From Archilochus colubris (Eukaryota > Chordata > Aves > Apodiformes > Trochilidae), in assembly GCA_023079485.1 (NCBI GenBank), contig CM041083.1, forward strand, positions 105,663,054 through 105,727,053: a stretch of 64,000 nt of DNA, in the 5' to 3' direction. Position 1 is the first letter of the stretch. The number at the start of each line of letters is the position of its first letter. This document shows, piece by piece, positions 27,901 to 38,600 of the stretch. The translations under genes were made by a program, and so were the position numbers. The notes beneath the pieces were generated by a model, which was not told the origin of the DNA, ran no database searches, and saw only the letters and a list, made by a program, of their open reading frames with translations.

Positions 27901-30900
27901 ACAAATCGTCCACCTCCAGCTCTTCTGGCAGCCAGTGCCATGCACAGACTTTTGCCCCTCCCAAAGTTAACAGTTCAGAAGAGTAAATATTGACAACATT
28001 TTCAGCTGATGTACTTCCAGTATCCCTAGGCTATGCTGCCATTTGATGACTAAGCTTTACTCAATACCACAACTATATTTTCACTGGGACAGTGCTAGAA
28101 AAGCTTTCCAGGGAATGAAAAGTGTGCCAGAAACTGCTGGTGAGTGTTATATGCTGTATGCTGGTGATTATATCTTGAGATACACAGGTAAGAGACTAAA
28201 AATTTCACTTAGGTATTACAGATTGCACCGAGATAAAGAAACAACTTTCTCTACAGATCTCTCCCTTCTCACTAGGTTTGTCTTGAAGACCTCAAGCATC
28301 AACAGACTTTGTGAGAAAATACAGTTTTGGTTTCTTTCCAGGGAGCTGCATCATGATGATGATTCACTACCAAAGCAAAAACTGTTAAGATTAAACTTAG
28401 CTAAGAGAATTACTAATTTCAAGAGAGGTCTCTACATAACACATAATGAACTGTTATTGACTTTAAGAGAGAAATCCAGCAGCAGTTCTATCCACAAAGG
28501 GGACTGAACTGCAGTATTTCAAGTGGGGCAAAAGTAGCACTTTTAAAACACACCTTGATGAAAAGCAACTCCAAGAAAAAGGCAGGAGAGTGAAATGACA
28601 GTAGAACTAGATGCAGCGTTTAGTAATTTGTGCCAGTGCCATGCTGTCATAACATTTTAAACACATGAATTCACGTCAAAGGTATATCCAGATAGAATAA
28701 GTGACTTGGTGAAGAATTTTACCTATAATTCAAGCTTTCCGCCCAGCCAATGGTTTAATTAATTTGCATTCATTCTCCGCCAGGAAAAATTATCTGCATT
28801 ATAATGCAGTTAATAATCCAGAGCACTGATCTGCACAGATAAGCAGCTTCTGTACAGTAATGCTGAATAACAAAGCCACAGTCCAGTTTGTTACAGTAAT
28901 GCCTGTAGTGGCAAATCTCTCCTTCACTAATCCTAAAGCTCTTGGGAAGATTAGTCTCCCAAAGAATAACTCATGCAACACAAATTACATTAACAGCAAC
29001 TATTTACTTTATTAGTATTCTGGAAGAGTAAAAACTCCAAGCATATTAATGAAACTGTAATCACGTATTATTTTGTCTACTTTGCATATAACCTCGAAGA
29101 AATAGCATGTGCTTTTTACCCTGCCTCTTGGCAAATCATTAAATAACTGTTAGACCAATTAGCATGCCATCTTAAGCTAAGTGGAAAAGTTATGCCTAGG
29201 TTTTCACAGTATATTCAGTTTTCAAAGACCTAATAGAACACCACTCATCACATCAGTGGGATCAGAGATCACTTTCTAGAATGGGAAACACCTGATTCTT
29301 AAAATGGCAAATACAGGAACGTGAAAAATATTACACTATTCAGACCTCTTTGTAAATACATTCATGTGTCACAAGATATTCAATAACCAGCCTAATATTT
29401 TAGATATAGCAAACAAAAATCATTAAGCTATTATACATTTTTAATTACTAACTTTCAAAACTGTGGTAAGGGTACAGTTCTGAAAGAAAGGATGCATGAC
29501 AGAGGTAATGACAACAGGTTATCCCTGAAAGAGTTTCAGCTTTTCAGAGGCCTGACTTCCAGTGACCAGACTCATTTCAACTCCACTTTTATGTGTCTTC
29601 CTGAATGCTCCCCCCTCCTACGCTTCCTTTTTGTGAGCAGCTAAATCCTGAGGTGCTTAAAATATTACTTGACAGTAAAGAAATTTAAACTTTCAAGTAT
29701 TAGCTTTTCAGTATATTGTCTAGTCTCAATGAGAAAGAACAGTAAGAACTCTTTTCTTTGAGTAAGGATATTTAAAAGAAAAAAAAAAAAGGGGGGGGGG
29801 AAAAAAGAAGAAAATCCCATCAACACTGAGGACTGGGATCAAAAAACAACACTGTAAGAGGAAGCACATTGGGTATATAACTGCTTAAAAATCATTACTA
29901 ATTTGGATAAGGAAAGAAGAGGGGCATAATCCAGCTGTTTTCTCATCAGATTGTGTAAAAAAGTTATATACAAACCTAATCAAATTAGTATAAAACAAGG
30001 TGATTCCCAGCAAGCCACATGAATGACATGTAGTGAGTGGAGCTTGTCTTTGAAAATAGGTGTTTCATGGCATTTTTGTTTGTTTTGAGAGGAAAACAGT
30101 CATTCGACGTATTTATTTGATGTCAATACAAAAAATATAAAAAAAGACCTCACATAAGCGTTAAAAGACTAAGACAAAGGGACACTTTTTCCTTCCCATG
30201 TTGAGACATAGTACAGAGATGCCTCTGCTTTCCCCTCTTCCAGCCCTGCTACTTTAACACATCTATTTGAGGAGAGGTGCACAGGATCTCCAGTACCTCT
30301 GTGCACTCCTCATCCACACGGCATGCTGGATGCCATTTGTACAATAAAGATTTTGGTAGCAGAATACAGAGGACTGAAACAAGTTTATTTAATTAAAAAA
30401 AAAATGAAAAAGGGAATTCTTTACCTTAGTGTAAAAAATAAAAAAAAAAATTAAAAGAGAAAAAATGCTTGGAGTTTTTTATCTCATTACCCTATCACCT
30501 TAACACCAAAAGGCCTTTGTTGACCAAACATTATTATTTAAGATAGAAAGACTAGCCCTTTCCTCTGCCACTTTCTCTGCCATTTCTTTCTGCAGTAACA
30601 AAAGTAAGTAGTGTATTTGTTAACAGTTCTTCACAATACCTGTCTCAACAACAAGTGTTGGCTTTGTTCACAGCTAAGGTTGTACTAAGACAACAGGCTG
30701 CAAGGTTTTATCCTCAAGAGGTATTCCATCAAGAGACCCAAGTAACACAACTTCACTCCAGATAGCTCTGCTATTAACTTAAAATTAAGAACTACAACAT
30801 AATATGAAAATAAGCATCATACTTTTTATGTGGTCGCATTAAACATCAGAAAACATTCCCTAGAGGTCCCTAAAATGTCTTCTATGATTTAGGTTGTTTT

Positions 30901-31670
30901 ATTTGGCAAACACTAACCTGAAGCCACTTTCATAATCCTTCAAAGTGTATTTAATTTGTATTAATTGCCTCATTTGCCATTACTTTCAAGGAGAAGACAT
31001 TCAATAACAACCTCCATATCTACAGCTTACTCAAGAACAACAAATGTTCTCCTTATTTTAGGAGAAGACAAATAATTTCTCCCTGCTTTCTGTTTTTAAT
31101 CCTAACACCACTTCCAGCCCTTCAACCAAGAAGTCGATGACTACAGTTTTAACAAGTTCAGCTGACTACGAAAACTGAAAGGGTGTCCAAATATTGTGAA
31201 GAATCAAGTGAACTCAAGTAACACACTATCTACTCTTCCAACCCATGCCTGTGTTTCCTCCAAACTTTTATACCCACTGAGGCTGAAGTCTGAGGTTTCT
31301 CATTGACTAAAGTGGAACCAATATGCATGCAAAACAATTCGCTTCCTCTACGACTATTAATAAGAGCAATTCTCTTTGAAGTGGGGCTGCTCATAGCTTT
31401 TTTTTTTTTTTTCTTTAAAGAACAGGAGTAAAAATAATTAGTGTAAAAGGACTCCTTGCTTGGCATTACATGTTTGGTGAGCAAAACATAAGAAAGCCTT
31501 CTTGTCAGTTATCACTGAATTATGTCTGGCCTGCTGCACTCTACTACTGAGGATCACTGCTCAGTTCCAAAAGTCTACAAAATTAAAGTGGGCAAATGCC
31601 ATGTTAATGTAGGCTTCTGCAACCTGACACAAATTTGTGACTTCTTGTCTGTTGGTCAACCATCAACTTT
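24976..31670. other. APP: Intron 1 sequence, no gene recognised
   Basis: AT-rich unique sequence with an A/C tract at about 25168-25213. Open frames at 27288-27680 (+, 130 codons) and 28043-28507 (+, 154 codons) have no recognisable domain, and no splice context or start consensus supports them. A purine block at 29774-29815 is listed separately. Confidence 0.4.
29774..29815 (+). repeat. Homopurine tract with A-run, G10, A-run
   Basis: About 42 consecutive purines containing A12, then G10, then A6 and GAAGAAAA. The APP transcript carries the complementary pyrimidine tract with C10. Such mirror-like homopurine DNA can form triplex structures and is prone to length change. Confidence 0.85.
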
Positions 31671-32012
31671 ACAGCACAGTGTAGTGTAACAAGGCAACCA
31701 GGTGCCCCTAATTGCCAGGGAGTGGCATGAGTTTGTGTCAAGCCCACCTGTGCCTGATTAGGGCAGGCCCCCACTGTGCATGAGCAGGACCAGGGGGCCA
31801 ATAAAAGGTGAGGCCTGAAGCATAGGCTGAGCTCAGTCCCGAGCTAGCCAGCAGAGAGGCCAGTTGCTCTTGAAGTAGCAGCACTGATCTGGGCTAGTCA
31901 ACTCTGAGAGCCATAGGCTTCGAGCATTGCTCGTGAGTCTCTGCTGGAACACCTGGTTGGACCTTGAAGCGCCGTTCCCTAAAAGAGGTTCGTCTTGCTA
32001 CAGCACAGTGTA
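31671..32012. repeat. 13-bp direct repeats flanking/overlapping the solo LTR
   Basis: ACAGCACAGTGTA occurs at 31671-31683 and again at 32000-32012. It equals the GCACAG target duplication plus three bases shared with the LTR 3' end (ACA) and four shared with its 5' end (TGTA). The pre-insertion site can be read as TTTACA-GCACAG-TGTAATAG. There the flanks are themselves an inverted repeat (TTACA/TGTAA), which explains why the direct repeat looks longer than a normal duplication. Confidence 0.8.
31680..32002 (+). mobile_element. Solo LTR of an endogenous retrovirus with target duplication
   Basis: The element starts TGTAG and ends CTACA, a perfect 5-bp terminal inverted repeat in TG...CA form, and is 323 bp long. 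GCACAG flanks it on both sides (31674-31679 and 32003-32008), which fits a 6-bp target-site duplication. A CCAAT/TATA-like CCAATAAAAGG lies at 31798-31808, giving plus orientation, and the element is clearly more GC-rich than its surroundings. The long CACCTGTGCCTGATTAGGGC-type block resembles LTRs I associate with songbird genomes, but this is from memory. No gag, pol or env sequence is attached, so LTR-LTR recombination probably removed the internal part. It is antisense to APP. Confidence 0.8.
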
Positions 32013-34918
32013 ATAGAATGCAGACTGCCGGACTTCTACTGAGGCCATAAAAAGCCACAGTTCTCCTCCAAGTTTTTTAGGTATCTATGCAGAGCACAAC
32101 TTCTTCTAAGTCTTTTTGCATTTAAAAACCTGATCATGTAAGTAAGTGATGAAAAAAATCTCTTCCGTTCTTATAAACATAATCAGGAGAAAAAAATTTT
32201 AAAGTACCCAGATTACGGTCTCTCTGCAACTTTAAGATGACTGTCAAAACCAAGGACAACTTCTCCCAACTTCTCCATAGAGAAAGACACTGTCATGAGA
32301 GGTTGTCAAAATTAACATGAATAATTTAGAAACAGTTTTATTGTATAATGTTAATGCAAAAAGAGTAGCAGCAATTACTGTTATCATCTTCCTAGAGAAA
32401 TAGGTCAAAAACATTTTACTGAGATAGCTCAGTACAACTGCTCAATAAAGTTGCTCCCTCCTGAAAGACAAAGGTTTCTGGCACACAGTACCAAAAAGAG
32501 TCACTTCCCTAAACTACAGAAAGCCCTGGGAAGACCCACATCTCCTTCACAAAAAGCCACCAGCTTTGGAGAAGCTCCAGCACATGGTGAAGTAAGAGGC
32601 ACCGGAAATTTGCCCGAGAAACAGATTCCATCAAAAAGGCCCTGGAAAATGAGCTATATTTATTTGCCTTGCCTATAACCTATTTAATCCAAGTGTAAAT
32701 ATTTATTTGCAGTCCCTCTGGCCTGCTTCAGAAATAGTGATGCCAAAAAAGCATCACAACAGTGCACTGCCCACTTCTCCACAGCACTTCAAGGATCTGC
32801 TCCTCCACAAATATATTAAAACCAAGTCTGTCTCTAAGGCTGCAGAGGAAGCAATAGTTTTCTCAAAGCTATCTTTTGGCAGCCAACCACTCTCCTCACC
32901 CACATCCTTCACAAATCCTGAGGCATATATTGTATTTATTCCATATGTGTTAGCTTTAACACTTCCCTCCGGTCACATTCCAAGTACCAGTAGGGTGCTA
33001 TCTGAAATCAGGCCAAGGCATCTGTCTACTCTGAAATTAAAATAATTCCCAGCAAGTAAGATAAAGTAGATTTTTTGGTCAGCTACAGGAGTATAGAAAA
33101 AAGATTTGTTGCATTTAATGAAGATGAGGGAAACCTTTTGCATACGTACAGTGTTAAGTACAGTGTCAAGGATTTCTCACCCACCTTACTATGAACCCCC
33201 TTACCAGGAACACTGATACTTTCAATAAAAAACGTAAACCCTACACTACCTTAACCTCTACTAACTTTTGGTCACAGCCAAACCAGCAGTGAAAGTGACT
33301 TAATACACCTGAGGACCTGCAGGATTTTACAGGGAAATCGGGAGGATGCAGACCTGACCAGATCTCTTATGGACATCATCAAATCTATGGATTTTGCAGT
33401 TATCAAGTATTTTAACAGCAACTGAAAATCCTCATGCACACAAGGTCTCCCCAGCCCAAAGGTACCTCTGTAGGTTTAGTCACATTTTATTATAAAAACT
33501 TCTGGTTTGCCAGGAAAAAGACATAGTGACAACTGGACTGACCTAAATTACCCAGGACTGGAAAGACTTCCATGAAGCATAAAATCAAGTGCATCACTAA
33601 TTAAAAACTTAAAAGGGAAAAAATCCAGATTTTAGAAGCTGAATAAAAAGTGCATTAGTATGTTGGAATAAAAAATAAAAAATAAAAAAAGGCCAAAAAA
33701 AAGGCACTTCCAAGCTGCTCATTTAGAATGTGAAATAGTCTTTGGTCAGTTCTATGGCTACACTATGTACTGACTAACAGCAGTGGGGTAAACAAGAAAA
33801 AAAGAACAAAAAAACCTACCCATTCCTTTCAGAATTAAATTTACTCTACCTCATCTGGAAAGAAAGAAGTGGGCAGGAGAAAGAACACAACCAGCCACAC
33901 CACAATCCAGCAGACAGGCAAATTTGAGGACAGAAGTGTTTAATGATACCACTAAATTTAACAAATGTTACAATTTCTTTTGGTATATCTAGTTGGGTAG
34001 AAATACTATGATACTGCATCTAAAACTCATTACCCAAGGGCCTGTCATTACCTCAAAAGAAACATAATTTTCTGTTTTACAGAACTGGATTACAGTTTTG
34101 CTCCGAAACACATTCATTGTAAACCATCTATTTCCAACATTTTTCTATTTGGATGATCAGAGCCAGCATCACTTATTTAATCCTAAGTAGATACATGAAA
34201 CTTAAAAAAAAAAAAAAAAGGCATATTTGAAGGCAAGACATTGGACTACAGAACTATTACAGGCACCGTAATAACTTCTGGGTGCTCATTGTTCCATGAA
34301 GCTGACTCCTGCAAAACTGAAATTACAAGGTGAGAGCAAGTATACAAAAATAAGATCTACTTTTCATTTATATTAAGTCAACTTTTTCTTGGAAAGAGGG
34401 TATTTTATAGTGGTGTAAATTCTATTTTAAACCTATTTCAATAGATGCATACATGGAAATGATGTGAAAAGGAAAATTACTACAAGCGGAGCCAGACCCC
34501 ACACCATGAATTTAAATCATGTCTGTCAGGTCAAGAATTGAAGCACAATCCTAGTTTAACAAATTTGACAAACAAGTTAACATTTGGGCAATGTCAGTTT
34601 CTTAAATGAACTATATAGCTGAAACATCAGTGCTCTGTAATTTATTGACTTCTTTTTAAACAGAAGAGCAGTCTTCAGGAATTCATTTGAAGTAGCTGGT
34701 GACTTTAAGATAGTGTCACATCTCATTCATCGCATTTCTAGCACCTCATTCACTTAAGCATCTTCTGAGAGCATTCTGTATAGTATCTTTGCTCCTTTCT
34801 TGTCTAATTTTTTTCAACTTTTCCTGGTAAAGCTGGTCTACAAAAAGGATATTTTGTGAGGAGATGCTATTCTATTTGAGGGATGCTTAGATTTTGCCTC
34901 TTTTCCATAAAATTTATA
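32013..34918. other. APP: Intron 1 sequence, nothing recognised
   Basis: AT-rich unique sequence with short A runs (A-rich near 33668-33690, A16 near 34204). Open frames of 75-112 codons (for example 32707-33045 +) show no recognisable motif. Confidence 0.4.
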
Positions 34919-34950
34919 GGGAGGGAGGAAGGGAGGGAGGGAGAAAGAGA
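34919..34950 (+). repeat. GGGA/GGAAGGGA purine-rich lead-in to the minisatellite
   Basis: Degenerate GGGA and GAAGGGA units run directly into the 9-bp array. The pure-purine block is probably the low-complexity seed from which the 9-bp unit arose. Confidence 0.8.
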
Positions 34951-35202
34951 GGGAAGGTAGGGAAGGTAGGGAAGGTAGGGAAGGTAGGGAAGGTAGGGAA
35001 GGTAGGGAAGGTAGGGAAGGTAGGGAAGGTAGGGAAGGTAGGGAAGGTAGGGAAGGTAGGGAAGGTAGGGAAGGTAGGGAAGGTAGGGAAGGTAGGGAAG
35101 CAAGGGAAGCAAGGGAAGCAAGGGAAGCAAGGGAAGCAAGGGAAGCAAGGGAAGCAAGGGAAGCAAGGGAAGCAAGGGAAGCAAGGGAAGCAAGGGAAGC
35201 AA
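34951..35202 (+). repeat. 9-bp minisatellite in two homogeneous blocks: (GGGAAGGTA)16 then (GGGAAGCAA)12
   Basis: Exactly 252 bp is made of 28 units of 9 bp with no indel or other substitution. Positions 34951-35094 are sixteen GGGAAGGTA units; 35095-35202 are twelve GGGAAGCAA units. The two unit types differ at two adjacent bases (GT against CA) and never mix. Because the period is three codons, every stop-free frame remains open on both strands (Gly-Lys-Val then Gly-Lys-Gln on plus; Leu-Pro-Leu then Leu-Pro-Tyr on minus). These frames are by-products of the repeat, not genes. The array lies in APP intron 1, 75 bp from a CR1 3' end. Confidence 0.97.
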
Positions 35203-35276
35203 TAGTTTATTTAAATTACCTATTCAGCACCATTTTAATTCTTTTTTAGATACTACATGGGATGTTCAGATGGACA

Positions 35277-35642
35277 AATCACAGAATCACAGAATGGCTA
35301 GAGTTGGAATGTACCTTAAAGATCATCCAGTTCCAATCCCCCTGCATGGGCAGGGACACTTTCCTCTAGATCAGGTTGCTCAAGGTTCCACTTCCAAGGA
35401 GGGGGTACCAAAACTTCCTTGGGCAACCTGTGCCAGTGTCTTGTCTCAGCACCCTCAAATTAAAGAATTTCTTCCTAATGTCTAACCTAAATCTCCCCTC
35501 TTTTTAATCTCCCCCTCCTTTTAAACCATTTCCCTTGTCCTGTCACTACAGGCCTGTGCAAAATGCCCTATCCCAGCCTTCTTGTAGACCCTCTTCAGAT
35601 ACTGGAAGGCAATCTCAGAGCCTCCGTTTCTCCAGGCTGAAG
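35277..35642 (-). mobile_element. CR1 LINE, 5'-truncated, octamer-bearing
   Basis: Plus-strand reading begins with two CACAGAAT units (35280-35295), the complement of the ATTCTGTG 3' octamer. CR1 blocks follow: AGAGTTGGAATGTACCTTAA, AAGATCATCCAGTTCCAATC, GGCAACCTGTGCCAGTGTCT, AAAGAATTTCTTCCTAATGT, CTGTCACTACAGGCC and CCGTTTCTCCAGGCTGAA. About 365 nt of the element's 3' end is present, in the same orientation as APP transcription. Confidence 0.95.
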
Positions 35643-38600
35643 TAAGTATTCAAGGCATCTGAGTTTTCCTGAAACAAACTTCCCTGAAAAAAAAATTGGA
35701 AAATAATATAATAATAATAATAAATCTTTCTTATCACAGAAAGGCAACATTGAACTACGGCATTAAGTTCTTGAAACCTACAGAATTACTATGGCAGTGG
35801 AGGAATAAGCAGTGCCCTTTGCAAGCTCCTCCAAGAAGGAACAGAAGCTGCAACCTGTGTTGCAGCCTGACTGAATAAACCTTTACATATCTGATCAGAA
35901 ATTTGCCACAGCCAGAAGAGCTGCAATTTTGGTTGTAAAACAGAGCTTCCACTCTGCCTCAACTGAATTTCAAGAGGTTCTGAGGCTGATAATTTATTCC
36001 CATTACTATTTATTTTAAATACAGTCCACTGTCTGCCCTCAAGAGAGGCACAACCTATACTGCTAAAGTAACTGCTCCATGGACCATGTTGCTTATGCTG
36101 TTCTTCAAATGATGCAGAATAGTATCATGCTCTGCTGCCATTTGGCTGAACCTCAAACATCTGAAGAGGGCCATGTGAGCAGCCTGATGTAACTCACTAG
36201 TTTTAACAGGAAGCTATTTTGCACTGTTAGGGCATGCCGTACACATGTGAAAAGTCTCCCTCATCCTCATTTAATGTAACTATTCTCTGCCCAGGCAGCA
36301 AGCCTCTGACTCACAGACTTCTCTGCACCTTGCCCAACTGGCTGGCTCACTAAAATTATTATTATTATTATTAAAAACATCAATTTCCTGATTTCATTCC
36401 ACAAACAACGTGAAGATGAATTAACAAGGTATTTCTGGCATTCACTGACTTTAACCATTGGCTTCTGGGCAAGGTGTGGGCTCATTGCCTGCTACAAGGA
36501 AAAGCATGTCCCTGAGATCCTTCCTGAGATATGAACTATTCTACCTAAGATGCCAACATGTCTCTAATTAAACAAATCTTTTTTTATCTCACAAATAAAC
36601 ACCAATAGGAGCAAGCCAGAAGGAACTAATCTGTCAACACTTGGATAAAACAACATAGTGAATTACCCAGATGACTTTCAAGGCATATACAGAAGCCTGA
36701 TACTAGCTGTCATATGACAAAGTAATGATTGACAGATTTTTATTAGTTTTAAGTTGAAGGTCCAGATCTTCCTCAATAAAAATGTATGAAATTTTACCAC
36801 TCCCCAAAAACAATACTGTGACAAGGGAATTAATAAAGCACTACTAGACATCCCATAATGAAACAGATCCTGTCTATAAGGCACTTGAGGAACCTGTTTC
36901 TAAAAATAAGTAAAAAATCCCTCAAACCTTACTGTCCTACCAGACACAATCTGTGTCTATGCTGTGGCTGTGCTTTTTGAACAGCTACTCTACGTGCAGT
37001 GCTAGGCTGGGGAGGGGGGGGCTAGTAAAAATGTTAAGTATTACGATTTTTTCATAATTATCATGTCTGGCTTTTAGTCTCTGATCCTGTGCCCAGCTCT
37101 CATGGTCTCCAAGATAAAGCCATTTCTCCTTCTCTCTGCTTTCTGGCTCTAGCAGAGACAACTTATTTAATTTAATCCAAAACTAATTTGTCATTACTGC
37201 ATGCATAAAATAGTGATCATAAAAACCTAAGTAATAAAGAAACAGACCTTCAGAAAAAAAGAAGAGGATTTTTCAGTTTGGGGAAGAATTAAAATATTGC
37301 ATCCTTCTCTCAACTGAGCACGTTTCAGGTTTCACTCTACAACTTGCACTTTCCATGTTCCTCTATTACTACTACTGTACCATGCACACCATACCCATGA
37401 ACATCACATCATTGTGGTAATGTGCAAGTAAGAAACAAGAGGAAGAAAAATAAAAGGCAGGTGAAGACAGAGGGAAACCCTTAGAGAAAACAACCCAATG
37501 GGCTTGCTAGGCAGTCTGGGCAAGAGAAATACAACCTGGGTCACAGCACACAAAATTGAAATTAGAGTATTAAAACTGAAATTAAAGAGTATTCTGTCTG
37601 TCTCAACTCCATAATAACAGTATTTCCAATGACACAAGAACCAGAGAGTAAGATTATTACAACAAGCCTATGACTTCTCAAAATCCATTATGTAATTCAG
37701 GAAGACAAAAAAAGCAATTAATAGACAGGAAGCAGTATGAGATGAAGAAATAAAAACAAAACAACCAAGCCACACTGACCAGTACACGAAGGACAGTGCT
37801 ACAGATGTACATTCAACGCTTTGTATCCATGCATTTAAATTTTCAAACCCTAACTTTAGTATCTTACAACAAGTGTTCTCTGTGTCTTAAAAATGTATAT
37901 TTAAGACATTTAATGTACATTAAGACTGCACATTTAAGACTTCATCTGAATTCTTCCATAGGCTGTCTTTACAAAAAGCATTACAGAATTCAAAGTTAAC
38001 AATGTTAACATAGAAAAGAGAGCACAGTACCTATTGATGCTCTCCCTCTTTCCTGGTCACTAAGCGTATCACCACCGTGGCTTCTGGATTTCTGATCCTG
38101 CTGAGCACTGTGCAGTACCAGGACTGCTGCTTAGGTCTGGTGTGGGAAACTCAATTCTGTATCTCATGCAAACCTAGTTATACAAACCTGTGAAACGTGA
38201 GAAAATCTGTGCCAGACAGCTCTTGCTCTCCCATAAAGACACAATGTTTTTACAGTTAATGGAAGCATGCAAAACATCTCACATTCAGACAAAGAGAAAG
38301 TAACTGATTGAAGAAGTGAACTAGAAGCCAAAATTCAGAATATAAGTTTCTGGGGTTTTGACATACACTAAGGGCTCTAAGAGTCTTCTGCTGGGTCCTC
38401 TAACTGCAGCTCCTCCCAGTCTTGACAACGGTGAAAACAGAAGAGAGATGCTCATGTGCATTTGATTTGAAGGCTCGTGGCACTCAAAAGGAGCATGCTT
38501 AAAGAATATTTCAAATTCACACTAATTGAATTTAAGACTTTTATGAAAGAGCTTAACATTAACTTTGAGGCACTTTCAGATCCTTGAATGATGCATATAA

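Noticed and set aside
28043..28507. 154-codon plus-strand frame
   Set aside because: No domain, no ATG in good context, and no splice evidence.
34951..35202. CRISPR-like array
   Set aside because: Units are contiguous 9-mers with no spacers, in an animal intron.
34867..35205. Repeat proteins of about 100 codons on both strands (Gly-Lys-Val/Gln; Leu-Pro-Tyr/Leu)
   Set aside because: They arise only because the minisatellite period is nine bases without a stop. No start context, homologue or non-repetitive domain supports them.
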